A stretch of 64,000 bases of DNA from NCBI GenBank assembly GCA_029564115.1, contig JAKQQP010000233.1, forward strand, positions 164,658 to 228,657. Direction: 5' to 3'. The notes below the pieces were generated by a model that was given only the letters and a program-made list of their open reading frames with translations, was not told where the DNA came from and did not search any database. This DNA comes from Candidatus Rifleibacteriota bacterium. Lineage in GTDB: Bacteria > Riflebacteria > Ozemobacteria > Ozemobacterales > Ozemobacteraceae. Below are positions 1 to 8,077 of the stretch, piece by piece. Made by a program: the position numbers and the translations under genes. Position 1 is the first letter of the stretch; the number at the start of each line of letters is the position of its first letter.

Positions 1-493
1 CCTTTTCGCCGTGACACTGAAAGCGAAAGTGCCCGGGTTCGATTATGCCGGCATGTACCGGGCCAACGCCGACCTCATGCACTTCTTCGCCCTTGACTTC
101 AAAATAGGAAGTTACCCCTGGAATCGGCTCGACATCATGACCGGCGCGAGGTTGAAACCTGATCGGCTTCAACCAGGGGTGCCCCGTCATCTCGACATCA
201 TGAATTTCGGCTATTTCGCGTTCGAACCAGTGAGCTTGCGAAAGCACCGGAGTAAGAGATGCAAACCTGCTGCCACAACGACACGAAACCACTTCGATTT
301 CTGCATCCGCATCAAAAGCCATGACAGCTACCAATTGCGACTGCCCTGCTTCAGGCAACAAAAAAAGGGCCGAAAGCCGGGCACCCTTCTGTATGGCTGC
401 AGCAAGGTGCTGGCGAAAGCCTTCGGCTTCGAGAACAGGTATTTTCTCACAGGGGGTACTGTCACCATTTTTCAATGTCAGTCGATTTTTCAT
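1..493 (-). CDS. hyfG: [NiFe] hydrogenase large subunit with NuoC-like N-terminus (HyfG/HycE type), partial
   Basis: The reverse strand from the ATG at 493 stays open to the window edge, giving 164 codons of an incomplete protein. The N-terminal ~120 residues look like the 30-kDa NuoC-type domain (WFEREIAEIHDVEMTGHPW). This is followed by GPVHAGIIEPGHFRF near codons 145-160, a hallmark of HycE/HyfG large subunits at the start of the hydrogenase domain. The nickel-binding CxxC motifs would lie beyond the left edge. The start codon overlaps the hyfF stop (ATGA), so it is translated with the membrane subunits. In a group 4 hydrogenase this subunit carries the Ni-Fe site that makes or consumes H2 on the cytoplasmic face. 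Confidence 0.9.
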   Translation of the reverse strand, partial: MKNRLTLKNGDSTPCEKIPVLEAEGFRQHLAAAIQKGARLSALFLLPEAGQSQLVAVMAFDADAEIEVVSCRCGSRFASLTPVLSQAHWFEREIAEIHDVEMTGHPWLKPIRFQPRAGHDVEPIPGVTSYFEVKGEEVHEVGVGPVHAGIIEPGHFRFQCHGEK

Positions 494-2055
494 AAGTCTG
501 CACCTCCGATCAGCATTGCAGCACCATTTACGGCAACTTTTACGAATTCAGGCAGGTAGCAGCCGAGCACTAGAGCCAACGAAAGAAAAAGAGCCGGCGT
601 CAGCAGTTGAAGGGTATCTTCCGGGATCACCCCGTCGGAGCCAGGTATAGATTCAACACTTTTCTGGCGTTGTTTTTTGTGCTTATTGCCGGCATCATCA
701 TGGCAGCCATGCCCACTTTCAGCAAGCGGCTCATCGGGCTTTTTCCCGAGAGTCATCTGCATAAAAATGGTCAGCATACCGATAAAAACAATCATCAAAA
801 ACAGAAGATACAGACCGGCGGCCAACCAGCTTCTGGTTGACAGGGCTGAACGCAGAATCACAAATTCGCTGATAAAGGTTCCGAATGGTGGCGTGCCGGT
901 AATAGCGAGAAAACCTGCAAGCCAAAGGGTTGCAGTAAAAGGCATAGCCTTGAGCAAGCCAGAAATTTTTTCGACCTTTTTGGTGCCAAAAGCGCTGAGA
1001 ATATTGCCAGACAGAAGAAACAGCGAAGACTTGACCAGAGAATGGCAGATAGCGTGCAGCATGGCGCCGGCAGCGGCAGAACCGCCCAGACCGATGCCGG
1101 TGGCCAGAATACCCATATGTTCGACACTTGAATAGGCCAGCATTCGCTTGTAATCAGGCTGATGCATGATAAAAACGCCTGACAGTCCCATTGAAACCAG
1201 CCCAGCGATTACCAGCAGTTCAGACGCAAATGCTGCCATAACCGGTATGGCAACACAAACCTGATAAATTCTGAGAATACCCAGAAATGCGCAGTTCAGC
1301 AGCGCTCCGGAAAGCATTGCCGAAACAGGCGACGGAGCTTCGCTATGGGCATCTGGAAGCCATGTATGCATTGGCGCCAGACCCATTTTTGTGCCATAAC
1401 CGACAAGAAAGAAAATAAACGCGACCTTCAGCCAACCAGTTTTAAGATACCCGGCAAACATGATCAGGCCAGCTGGAGTGAATGTCTGAACATGGCTGGT
1501 GGTGGTCATGGCCAGGAAGAAAACCCCCATAAGAGCTAAAGCGATGCCAACCGAACAGATGATCAGATATTTCCAGGCGGCTTCCAGAGAGCGGCGGTTG
1601 CGGTGGTAATAGATCAATGGCGTGCTGGCAAGAGTAGTAGCTTCGATACCGATCCATTGCAGCCCGAAGTGCATGCTCAAAATCGCCAGACTCATCGCAG
1701 CGAGAAAGAGTTGCATACAGGCAGTAAAAACGGCATTGCGGTTACTGAGAAACTGCCAGCCGGCCAGGTCGGCTTTTTCCACCTGAGGGTGCTTATCGAT
1801 ATAAATCATGGCATAAACGGCAGAGCCGGTAAACAGCAGACTTGTCAAAGTAAGAAAAATCTTCGTAAGATTGTCGAGACCGAGCCAGATACCGTTGAGT
1901 TCGCCAGCTTCACCGCTGCAAAGACGCATGACCAGTGCAAGATGCACAAAAGCCACAACCAGTAAAATATTTTTGCGCAATTTTTCTGAATCGATAAACA
2001 GCGAGCAAATGCCGGTAATTGCCGGCAAAAGAATGATAATCCATGCCGTATTCAT
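490..2055 (-). CDS. hyfF: Hydrogenase-4 subunit F-like antiporter-type membrane protein
   Basis: A 521-residue polytopic protein of the NuoL/M/N (Mrp antiporter) family, close to the usual HyfF length (~526). The motif HAICHSLVKSSLFLLSGNI contains the conserved HxxxHxxxKxxLF pattern of proton-translocating subunits. A hydrophilic stretch rich in charged residues precedes the last membrane helix. It overlaps hyfE upstream by 4 bases and hyfG downstream by 4 bases, so it belongs to one polycistron. It is inferred to form part of the proton- or sodium-pumping membrane arm of the hydrogenase. Assignment to HyfF rather than HyfD or NuoN rests on length and its position directly before the large subunit. 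Confidence 0.88.
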   Translation of the reverse strand: MNTAWIIILLPAITGICSLFIDSEKLRKNILLVVAFVHLALVMRLCSGEAGELNGIWLGLDNLTKIFLTLTSLLFTGSAVYAMIYIDKHPQVEKADLAGWQFLSNRNAVFTACMQLFLAAMSLAILSMHFGLQWIGIEATTLASTPLIYYHRNRRSLEAAWKYLIICSVGIALALMGVFFLAMTTTSHVQTFTPAGLIMFAGYLKTGWLKVAFIFFLVGYGTKMGLAPMHTWLPDAHSEAPSPVSAMLSGALLNCAFLGILRIYQVCVAIPVMAAFASELLVIAGLVSMGLSGVFIMHQPDYKRMLAYSSVEHMGILATGIGLGGSAAAGAMLHAICHSLVKSSLFLLSGNILSAFGTKKVEKISGLLKAMPFTATLWLAGFLAITGTPPFGTFISEFVILRSALSTRSWLAAGLYLLFLMIVFIGMLTIFMQMTLGKKPDEPLAESGHGCHDDAGNKHKKQRQKSVESIPGSDGVIPEDTLQLLTPALFLSLALVLGCYLPEFVKVAVNGAAMLIGGADL

Positions 2056-2726
2056 TCGACCACCTCCTCGTCAGCCGCAGTGGCAATTTCGAGATCAGAA
2101 AGTTCGATGAAGCGGTCGGCGTCTATGTGATCGAACTCACGGTCAATATGAAAAAGCATGATACCCATAAGGAAAATACCTACGAACACGTCGAGAAGAA
2201 TGCCGAGCTCGACAATTACCGAAAACTCGCTGCCAAGACTCAACCCTGAAGTAAAAACTCCGTTTTCAAGAACCAGAAAACCCAGAGTCTGAGTAAGAGC
2301 CTTTCTTCTGGTGATAAGCAGCAGAAGGCCAGAGAACACCAGAAAGAACCCGGCAGTCAACGTAACCGGCGAGGCGAGCGGTTCAGTTGTCTGCAGTTTG
2401 CCGACTACCCAACCGGATACACCTAACAGAAACATGCCAATCAACATAGAAGCTCCGAAACTGATAAAAGGCTCGATTTCGCGGCGGGTGCCCGATTCGA
2501 CCATCGCTTTATTCAGCAGCCATGGCAGCAGACCGCTCTTCAAAACGATACTGGCTGCCGAAAGAAAAACCAGTGCCATTGAAAAATGGCCGTCACCAGC
2601 TGCAGCCAGAGGAAGAATTCCGAGCAGCAGCCCCTGAAAAGCCACCATGCGGATAGACATCAACAAACGGCTTGAGCCAAGCAGAAACAGACAGGATAAA
2701 GCCAACAGAGTTGCGATACTGTTCAT
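2052..2726 (-). CDS. hyfE: Hydrogenase-4 subunit E-like membrane protein
   Basis: A 224-residue hydrophobic protein with about six membrane segments. Its length matches HyfE (~216). The second half (KALTQTLGFLVLENGVFTSG) resembles NuoK, including the glutamate in the LENG context. It lies between the NuoH-like hyfC (2 bases upstream) and hyfF (4-base overlap). HyfE-type subunits sit in the membrane arm of group 4 hydrogenases and are thought to take part in ion translocation. The C-terminal tail is acidic. Confidence 0.85.
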   Translation of the reverse strand: MNSIATLLALSCLFLLGSSRLLMSIRMVAFQGLLLGILPLAAAGDGHFSMALVFLSAASIVLKSGLLPWLLNKAMVESGTRREIEPFISFGASMLIGMFLLGVSGWVVGKLQTTEPLASPVTLTAGFFLVFSGLLLLITRRKALTQTLGFLVLENGVFTSGLSLGSEFSVIVELGILLDVFVGIFLMGIMLFHIDREFDHIDADRFIELSDLEIATAADEEVVE

Positions 2727-2728
2727 AT

Positions 2729-3649
2729 TCAGTTTCCTGCAATCTTGAGAATCAGAGCAATAATAGCGAGAGCACCGGAGCCGACTATAAATTTGGGCAC
2801 ATGAATCAGTCTCAACCTGGCGATGGTTGATTCAACCACCCCAATCACCACTGTGACAAACAGCATGCCGAGAATGAAGGCCGGGACATGCGCCATGGCA
2901 GGCAGATCACCGGCATTGATGATCAGCCCCGACAAAAGGCTGGAAAAGAGCCAAAGCTTGTATGCTGAAGCATATTCAATCAGCGCCAGATCTTTGCTGC
3001 TGTAATCGAGAATCATGACTTCATGAATCATGGTCAGTTCAAGGTGGGTATTTGGGTCATCAACAGGTATTCTGGCGTTTTCCGTCAGCAGCACGATCAT
3101 CCAGCTCACGGCTATGAGGAGCATAATTGCAGGGTTCTGTCGCCAGAGATCGAACGACAGCCCCGAAAATATATCCGAAACACTCAGGCTCCCGGTTTCG
3201 TTTACCAGCACCAGCAGACCACAAAAAAATGCCGGCTCGGCCAAAGCACTGTAAAGAACTTCGCGGCTGGCCCCCATGCCTTCGAAGGCAGAACCGCGGT
3301 CAAGCGCTGCGATCACCATAAAAAATCTTCCGATGCCGAGCAGATAAGCCATGAGAATGACATCTCCCGAGAAGCTGCAAATGGCGGAACGCAAAAAAAC
3401 CGGCACCAGCAACCCGGCTGCCAGTGTCGAGAAGAAAATTACGAATGGAGCAAGGCGGGTGACGGCAGTCGAGGTCTGGCTGTAGGTGGCAGACTTGCGC
3501 AGCAGCTTAAAAACATCGAAATAGAGCTGCAGCACAGGTGGCCCCTTTTTCCCGGCAAAAAAGGCTTTGACCTTATTGATAATACCAGGCAGAATCGGGG
3601 CAAGAAGCAAAGAAACGATGTAAAACATCATAGATACGGGGCTTATCAT
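2729..3649 (-). CDS. hyfC: Hydrogenase-4 subunit C-like (NuoH-family) membrane anchor
   Basis: A NuoH/HycD/HyfC-family protein of 306 residues from the ATG at 3649. That start overlaps the hyfB stop as ATGA and is preceded by a GGTGG ribosome site. The frame is open 18 codons further upstream, but that would lie deep inside hyfB and is unlikely. The family signature ENARIPVDDPNTHLELT is present near residue 200. This subunit anchors the hydrogenase peripheral arm to the membrane and lies next to the small subunit and its iron-sulfur cluster in homologous complexes. Length agrees with HycD (307) and HyfC (315). Confidence 0.9.
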   Translation of the reverse strand: MISPVSMMFYIVSLLLAPILPGIINKVKAFFAGKKGPPVLQLYFDVFKLLRKSATYSQTSTAVTRLAPFVIFFSTLAAGLLVPVFLRSAICSFSGDVILMAYLLGIGRFFMVIAALDRGSAFEGMGASREVLYSALAEPAFFCGLLVLVNETGSLSVSDIFSGLSFDLWRQNPAIMLLIAVSWMIVLLTENARIPVDDPNTHLELTMIHEVMILDYSSKDLALIEYASAYKLWLFSSLLSGLIINAGDLPAMAHVPAFILGMLFVTVVIGVVESTIARLRLIHVPKFIVGSGALAIIALILKIAGN

Positions 3650-5631
3650 GCAGCCACCACCTTCCAGAGAAGCAGAACCAGCAAAACTATTGCTATGTAA
3701 CAAATGTAGAGGTGCAGCCGACCGTGCTGCAGCTTTCTAAGGGGCACCATGCCACGGTTTATCAGCCCGAACAGCGGAAAATGCAGATAGCGAAGCAATG
3801 AATCCTGGGTTTCGGTGCGAAAACTGGCTTTTTGTGGAAACAACCCGCTGACCGGCTCGCCATGTCTGAATGGCCGCGCCACGCTCGAGAACACCTCGAC
3901 GACAGGCTGAGAAAAAGAAGAAGACGTGTATTGAATTCTGGCATCAGGGGCAGCAAAACCGCAATCCCAGGTACATCGGCCATAAACGTCGCCCGCGCTG
4001 AAAAATCTGCATTTCAGCAGCCAGCCGCTGACGGCCAACAGAATAAGGCACAGAGAAAAGCCCATAATCGACCTTACCGGCCCGGCTACCACCAGCACGT
4101 CAGCCGCTGAAAAAACGAGACCAGCCGGAGCACCTATCGCGGCGACCACTTTGCCAACCGGGTATAGAAGCCAGGGTGCCGCCAGAGAAGATGCAAAAAT
4201 TATAAAAACAAGAATGCCCAGCGGAATTTTAACAAAAGTATTAACTTCTTCAGGAGCATTTCTTTTCTCGTTACGGCTGGCCCCGAGAAAAATCAGGCCG
4301 AAAGTTCTTGCAAAGCAGGCCATCGCCAGTCCACCAATCAGCCCCAGACCGGCAAGAATTGTTCCAGAAAGAAGCAAAGCCGCTGCAGAACCAGTTTTAG
4401 CAGCTTGCAGACCAGCCAGAAAAATCATAAACTCGCTGTAAAAGTTGTTGAATGGCGGAAGTCCGGCAATGGCCGCAGCACCTATACCAAAAGTTACGGC
4501 TGTAAAGGGCATTTTTCGGGCCAGACCACCCATTAATTCAAGTTTGCGCGTTCCGACGCCGTAGTAAATAGCGCCTGAACCCAAAAACAACAGACCTTTG
4601 CAAACAGAGTGATTGAAGATATGCAGAAATGCCCCCGCGAAAGCTGCAAAAGCAAGCACCGGCTGTTTCCAGACCCCGGCCAGAACTCCGCAGCCGAGAC
4701 CCATGAGAATTATGCCGGCATTTTCCATGCTGCTGTAGGCAATGACCTTTTTCATATCCTGCTGAACCAGGGCCATTATCAATGCATAAACACCTGTCAG
4801 CAGGCCAGCTGTAAGCAGTGCCCAGCCCCAGGCGCTCTGGTAATCGGCAAGAAACATCATTACTCTGACAAGGCCATAAAAACCCATTTTGCTCATGGCA
4901 CCAGACAACAATGCCGAAACATGCGCATCAGCATAGGTATATGAATCGGGAAGCCAGACATGTAGAGCCAACATACCGACTTTGACGCCAAAACCAAACA
5001 AGGCGAGAAAAAAGATGACAGAAGCAGACCCTGAAGGGATCTTGGCGGCTGTGAAGCTCGCAAACTCAAATGAGCCGCTGCCCGCAGACAGCATGGCGAA
5101 GAGAAGAAACAAAGCTGCCGTGCCTATGTGACTGGCTACCAGAAAACGCCAGCCGGCCATGCGGGCCGAAGCGATTTCGTCACGGTGAATGATAAGAAAA
5201 AAGGCAGCTACAGACATTATTTCCCAGGCCATGAGAAAAACTGCAGCATTGGCTGATACCACCAGCAACAGCATGGTTGCAAAAAGGAGATTGTAAAAAA
5301 ACCAGTAGCTGCCACTCTCATTGCGATCGTGGTAATTTATCGCAGCGGCATAAACCGCTGAAATAGCGCCCAGAATAAGAACCGGCAAGGAAAAGAAAGC
5401 CGAAACATGGTCGAGACGCAAAGTCGCCAGACCCAATGGCAGATTCAGCTGATATAACCCGGCGTCAATGCCATAAATCAGAGTCTGCACCACCGGAACA
5501 AATGCCATGACCGCGCCCACTACGCAAGAAACCATTCCCGCGGCAGCCGACAGAGGCCTGAGACGCCCGGTAAACCAGGCGGTAAGACCGCCAACGACAA
5601 TAACCACGATAGCCATCAAATAATGCTGCAT
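3646..5631 (-). CDS. hyfB: Hydrogenase-4 subunit B-like antiporter-type membrane protein
   Basis: A 661-residue NuoL-like protein with about 15 predicted membrane helices, close to E. coli HyfB (672). The motif HIFNHSVCKGLLFLGSGAI carries the conserved His and Lys residues of the antiporter-like channel. The ATG at 5631 has GAGGT about nine bases upstream. It is the first gene of a minus-strand operon hyfB-C-E-F-G. No hyfD-like gene is present between C and E, so the complex has two large antiporter-type subunits, HyfB and HyfF, instead of the three of E. coli Hyf. Inferred role: coupling hydrogenase electron transfer to ion pumping. Confidence 0.9.
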   Translation of the reverse strand: MQHYLMAIVVIVVGGLTAWFTGRLRPLSAAAGMVSCVVGAVMAFVPVVQTLIYGIDAGLYQLNLPLGLATLRLDHVSAFFSLPVLILGAISAVYAAAINYHDRNESGSYWFFYNLLFATMLLLVVSANAAVFLMAWEIMSVAAFFLIIHRDEIASARMAGWRFLVASHIGTAALFLLFAMLSAGSGSFEFASFTAAKIPSGSASVIFFLALFGFGVKVGMLALHVWLPDSYTYADAHVSALLSGAMSKMGFYGLVRVMMFLADYQSAWGWALLTAGLLTGVYALIMALVQQDMKKVIAYSSMENAGIILMGLGCGVLAGVWKQPVLAFAAFAGAFLHIFNHSVCKGLLFLGSGAIYYGVGTRKLELMGGLARKMPFTAVTFGIGAAAIAGLPPFNNFYSEFMIFLAGLQAAKTGSAAALLLSGTILAGLGLIGGLAMACFARTFGLIFLGASRNEKRNAPEEVNTFVKIPLGILVFIIFASSLAAPWLLYPVGKVVAAIGAPAGLVFSAADVLVVAGPVRSIMGFSLCLILLAVSGWLLKCRFFSAGDVYGRCTWDCGFAAPDARIQYTSSSFSQPVVEVFSSVARPFRHGEPVSGLFPQKASFRTETQDSLLRYLHFPLFGLINRGMVPLRKLQHGRLHLYICYIAIVLLVLLLWKVVAA

Positions 5632-5838
5632 AAATCGTTACCTCTGAACATCTTTCAGTTGTATGAAAGCTTTTTACGCCTCTCCACAACCTTTTGCAAG
5701 TCTTTTGCACATTTTTTCACGAAAGTATATTTTGTGTAACAATTCTTGCCGGCTCTCTTTGATATCTCAATTTGAGAGCGCTCCAACATATGTACCGAAC
5801 ACAACATTTAAAAAAACCGTTTTTTACTGATTTAGCCC

Positions 5839-5867
5839 TTGGCAAGAAGGATTTTTATCAGTAGAAT
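5839..5867 (+). promoter_or_regulatory. Predicted sigma-70 promoter of the lipase-phaR operon
   Basis: TTGGCA at 5839-5844 and TAGAAT at 5862-5867 are separated by 17 bases; each hexamer matches the consensus at five of six positions. The transcript would start near 5874, giving a leader of about 146 nt before the GTG at 6020. Confidence 0.6.
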
Positions 5868-5893
5868 TATGTTACAAGGTTACACACCATAAT

Positions 5894-5954
5894 CCGGTTC
5901 ATTGCCTGCAAAAGTATAGACAAGTGACTATTCGAACCGGTTTCTGGCAGGCAA
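5894..5954 (+). promoter_or_regulatory. Leader with interleaved inverted repeats (possible pseudoknot RNA)
   Basis: Two perfect inverted repeats are interleaved. CCGGTTC (5894-5900) pairs with GAACCGG (5934-5940), and TTGCCTGC (5902-5909) pairs with GCAGGCAA (5947-5954). The order A-B-A'-B' is that of an H-type pseudoknot. The element lies wholly inside the predicted untranslated leader, 65 bases before the GTG. It could be a cis-regulatory RNA, or two overlapping protein operators. No known riboswitch family was recognised. Confidence 0.45.
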
Positions 5955-6019
5955 CCCTCTGATTAGAGTGCAAAACGAGTATCCATTACCCCCCTGAACG
6001 GGCAAAGGTGATAAAAGTA

Positions 6020-7336
6020 GTGAATAAGAATTGCATGTTTCTGGCATCGGTAAAAAAAATGACCTGGCTTGCAGTTGCAGTAGCCGTGGTCTTTCTGGTT
6101 CTGTTTTCGCCCGCTGCAAAAGCGGCTCTGAAAGTCGTCAGCGATCTGCCCGGGCGCGACTGCCAACCCTGGGAGCGAATAGAACTCCTTGAAGACGATG
6201 ACCCGCACTTCGTAGCCGAGCATTTTCACCTGAAAAGCAGACAGAATCACAGCATAATTCAAAAAGCTTTCGGCACCAGCAAGCCACATTCGCGCAATTT
6301 TCTTCTGCACTTCGCCCCACGCTGGAATCGCCCCCGCCACAAAACACCTGTTCTTCTGGTGCATGGAGCCGGCGACAATGCCTGCCGAGGCTTTTGTCAT
6401 CCCTATACTTTCGATATGCCCAACAACGGCGAAATTGACAAGCCCGGCATAATGCAGCATCTTGTCAAAAATGGCTTTTCAGTTTTCGCGATCACCTTCT
6501 CACACCCGCACGGCGATAATTTTCTTCAGGCCCAACAGGTAGCCAATGCCATAGCACGTATCAGACAGGTCACTGGCGCGGCAGTGGTCGATGTCGTCTG
6601 CCACAGCAAGGGCGCAATGCCCGTGCGAATCTACGCCTCAGATCTTGGCGAAGAATACAGCGAATACGCATGGCTGACACCTTTCCGCAGAGATATCCGC
6701 AAAATCATGTTTGTCGCTTCGCCTTTGAAGGGTATTGATACCGCCTTCAGATACTACATGTACAACTTTACCGTAATGCAACAGAATCTTGCTGCACCGC
6801 TCGGGCCGCGCTCGATGCTCTGGCAGGGCATATACTCAGACAACACTGCTCACAATCATCTTTTCCCCGGTCAGTTTCAAATGCTTCACAACTGGGTTTC
6901 AGATGGCATTCCACTGAATCACCAGAGCAATACTGCAGATGCAAATATCACGCGTAACGCCCTATATAACGGCGGAGTAAGCACACTGCTGGTCTCAGAC
7001 GGAATAGACCGCGCTATACAGGAAGCCGGAAATGTGATAAGCTCTCTCAACAGGAAGGGCATCGACCCCTCGGTCACCTGCCACATCCTCGCCGGAACCA
7101 GACAGGATATTGACACAGTCAAATTTTTCTGGCTCGAGTTCCCGGTTGGCGAGTTCGCAGATGCCAGTGACGGTGTTCTCTTTCTCAAAAGTGCGGCCTA
7201 CAAAAAAGGTCTGACAGCACGGGGCGCCAGGGTCGGGAGCGTCAAAACGCTCAACACCCACCATGTTGGCCTGACCGTTCTGCCTGCTGCACTCAATCAC
7301 ATTACCGAGGTTCTGAGTGAAAGAAATTCTGATTAA
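6020..7336 (+). CDS. Exported alpha/beta-hydrolase, lipase class 2-like
   Basis: A 438-residue protein from the GTG at 6020, which has AAAGGTG nine bases upstream; an in-frame GTG at 6008 has no such site. An N-terminal hydrophobic segment (WLAVAVAVVFLVLFSPAAKA) looks like a signal peptide ending AKA. PVLLVHGAGDN is the oxyanion-hole strand, and VVDVVCHSKGAMPVR carries the nucleophile Ser at about residue 196 in a CHSKG elbow. THHVGL near the C-terminus probably supplies the catalytic His. The layout fits esterases/lipases of the lipase class 2 or EstA type, acting outside the cytoplasmic membrane. Substrate is unknown. The PhaR-like gene downstream overlaps its end, so they are probably co-translated. 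Confidence 0.8.
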   Translation: MNKNCMFLASVKKMTWLAVAVAVVFLVLFSPAAKAALKVVSDLPGRDCQPWERIELLEDDDPHFVAEHFHLKSRQNHSIIQKAFGTSKPHSRNFLLHFAPRWNRPRHKTPVLLVHGAGDNACRGFCHPYTFDMPNNGEIDKPGIMQHLVKNGFSVFAITFSHPHGDNFLQAQQVANAIARIRQVTGAAVVDVVCHSKGAMPVRIYASDLGEEYSEYAWLTPFRRDIRKIMFVASPLKGIDTAFRYYMYNFTVMQQNLAAPLGPRSMLWQGIYSDNTAHNHLFPGQFQMLHNWVSDGIPLNHQSNTADANITRNALYNGGVSTLLVSDGIDRAIQEAGNVISSLNRKGIDPSVTCHILAGTRQDIDTVKFFWLEFPVGEFADASDGVLFLKSAAYKKGLTARGARVGSVKTLNTHHVGLTVLPAALNHITEVLSERNSD

Positions 7337-7901
7337 AAAATACGACAACCGTCGTCTTTACTGTGTAGAAGAAGCCAGATACGTTTCATTGACCGAGATC
7401 CGCGATTTTTTGCAACGCGGCGACAAAGTCAAAGTCATCGAAAAATCGACCGGTAAAGATATCACCAAGTATATCCTTATGCAGGTGATGCTCGAAGAAC
7501 GCTACGAACTGCTGCCCACCTATTTTTATCAGATGATGCTGCAGTCTCCGCCTGAGGCTCTCGAAAAGTTTTTTCAACAGTTCTTCCCCTGGATGATGGA
7601 TCTTTACAAAAACTACCAGGAAGGCAAATTCTCGATGCCTGGCATGCCCGGAATGCCGACTATGCCAGGCATGCCATCGATGCCATTTCAAAACCCATGG
7701 ATGCAGATGTCAAACCCCTTTCAGGCCATGAACCCATTCATGCAGACACCGAGCACTGCAGCACAACAAGAACCGGAGCGACCACAAAAAGATAAACAGG
7801 CCGGCAAAAAAAGCGAAAGTTCCAGCGAAAAAAATGACGACAAAATGGCCGAGATTCTCAAACGCCTGCGCGAACTCGAAGAAAAACTGCACTCAGACTG
7901 A
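7317..7901 (+). CDS. PhaR-type polyhydroxyalkanoate regulator-like protein with Met-Pro repeat
   Basis: 194 residues from a GTG at 7317 that overlaps the lipase stop by 20 bases; GAGG precedes it. Residues 1-60 match the PHB/PHA accumulation regulator DNA-binding domain, beginning KEILIKKYDNRRLY and continuing through STGKDITKYILMQVM. A helical stretch with paired phenylalanines (ALEKFFQQFFPW) follows. Residues ~105-140 are a Met/Pro-rich low-complexity tract with several MPG/MP units, and the C-terminus is a charged, probably coiled helix. PhaR proteins bind DNA and polyhydroxyalkanoate granules. No phaC or phasin gene is nearby, so the true target is uncertain. Confidence 0.78.
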   Translation: MKEILIKKYDNRRLYCVEEARYVSLTEIRDFLQRGDKVKVIEKSTGKDITKYILMQVMLEERYELLPTYFYQMMLQSPPEALEKFFQQFFPWMMDLYKNYQEGKFSMPGMPGMPTMPGMPSMPFQNPWMQMSNPFQAMNPFMQTPSTAAQQEPERPQKDKQAGKKSESSSEKNDDKMAEILKRLRELEEKLHSD

Positions 7902-7911
7902 CCAGACAACC

Positions 7912-7927
7912 TGTTTCACATGAAACA
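7912..7927. promoter_or_regulatory. parS-like centromere site
   Basis: TGTTTCACATGAAACA differs from the general parS form TGTTTCACGTGAAACA at one central base. It lies in the 176-bp gap after the PhaR-like gene, 10 bases beyond its stop. ParB proteins bind such sites during chromosome segregation. No parA or parB is in the window, so the call rests on the sequence match alone. Confidence 0.5.
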
Positions 7928-7958
7928 CACCACGTTTGCCCGAAGATAACGAAGCTGC

Positions 7959-7987
7959 TTGAGCAGATTTTTGTTTCGTGTTATGCA
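7959..7987 (+). promoter_or_regulatory. Predicted promoter of the exported protein gene at 8078
   Basis: TTGAGC (7959-7964) and TATGCA (7982-7987) with a 17-base spacer; TGT directly before the -10 gives an extended -10 element. Confidence 0.4.
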
Positions 7988-8077
7988 ATAGTGTCACACA
8001 TTAAAATTGCGCTCCCAAATTTGCCGCTGCTGCTAAACTGCTCAAAAAATTCAGCGCGGTTCGAAGGATGTCTGGTG

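Larger units (their letters stand above)
5632..6019. other. Divergent intergenic region between hyfB and the lipase gene
   Basis: 388 bases without a gene. Toward hyfB no clear sigma-70 promoter stands out; a perfect 6-1-6 inverted repeat, TCTCAATTTGAGA, lies at 5765-5777 and could be an operator. Toward the lipase there is a good promoter at 5839-5867 and a structured leader at 5894-5954, listed separately. A small hairpin CTCT-GATT-AGAG follows near 5957. No open reading frame of coding character was seen. Confidence 0.7.

Noticed and set aside
5464..5710. 81-codon minus-strand frame at the start of hyfB
   Set aside because: It overlaps hyfB in another frame and its product has no family features; hyfB is well supported.
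7621..7750. ATGCCNGGC-like tandem units as a possible DNA repeat or CRISPR-like array
   Set aside because: The units are short, imperfect and in frame within the PhaR-like gene; they encode the Met/Pro-rich tract and have no spacers.
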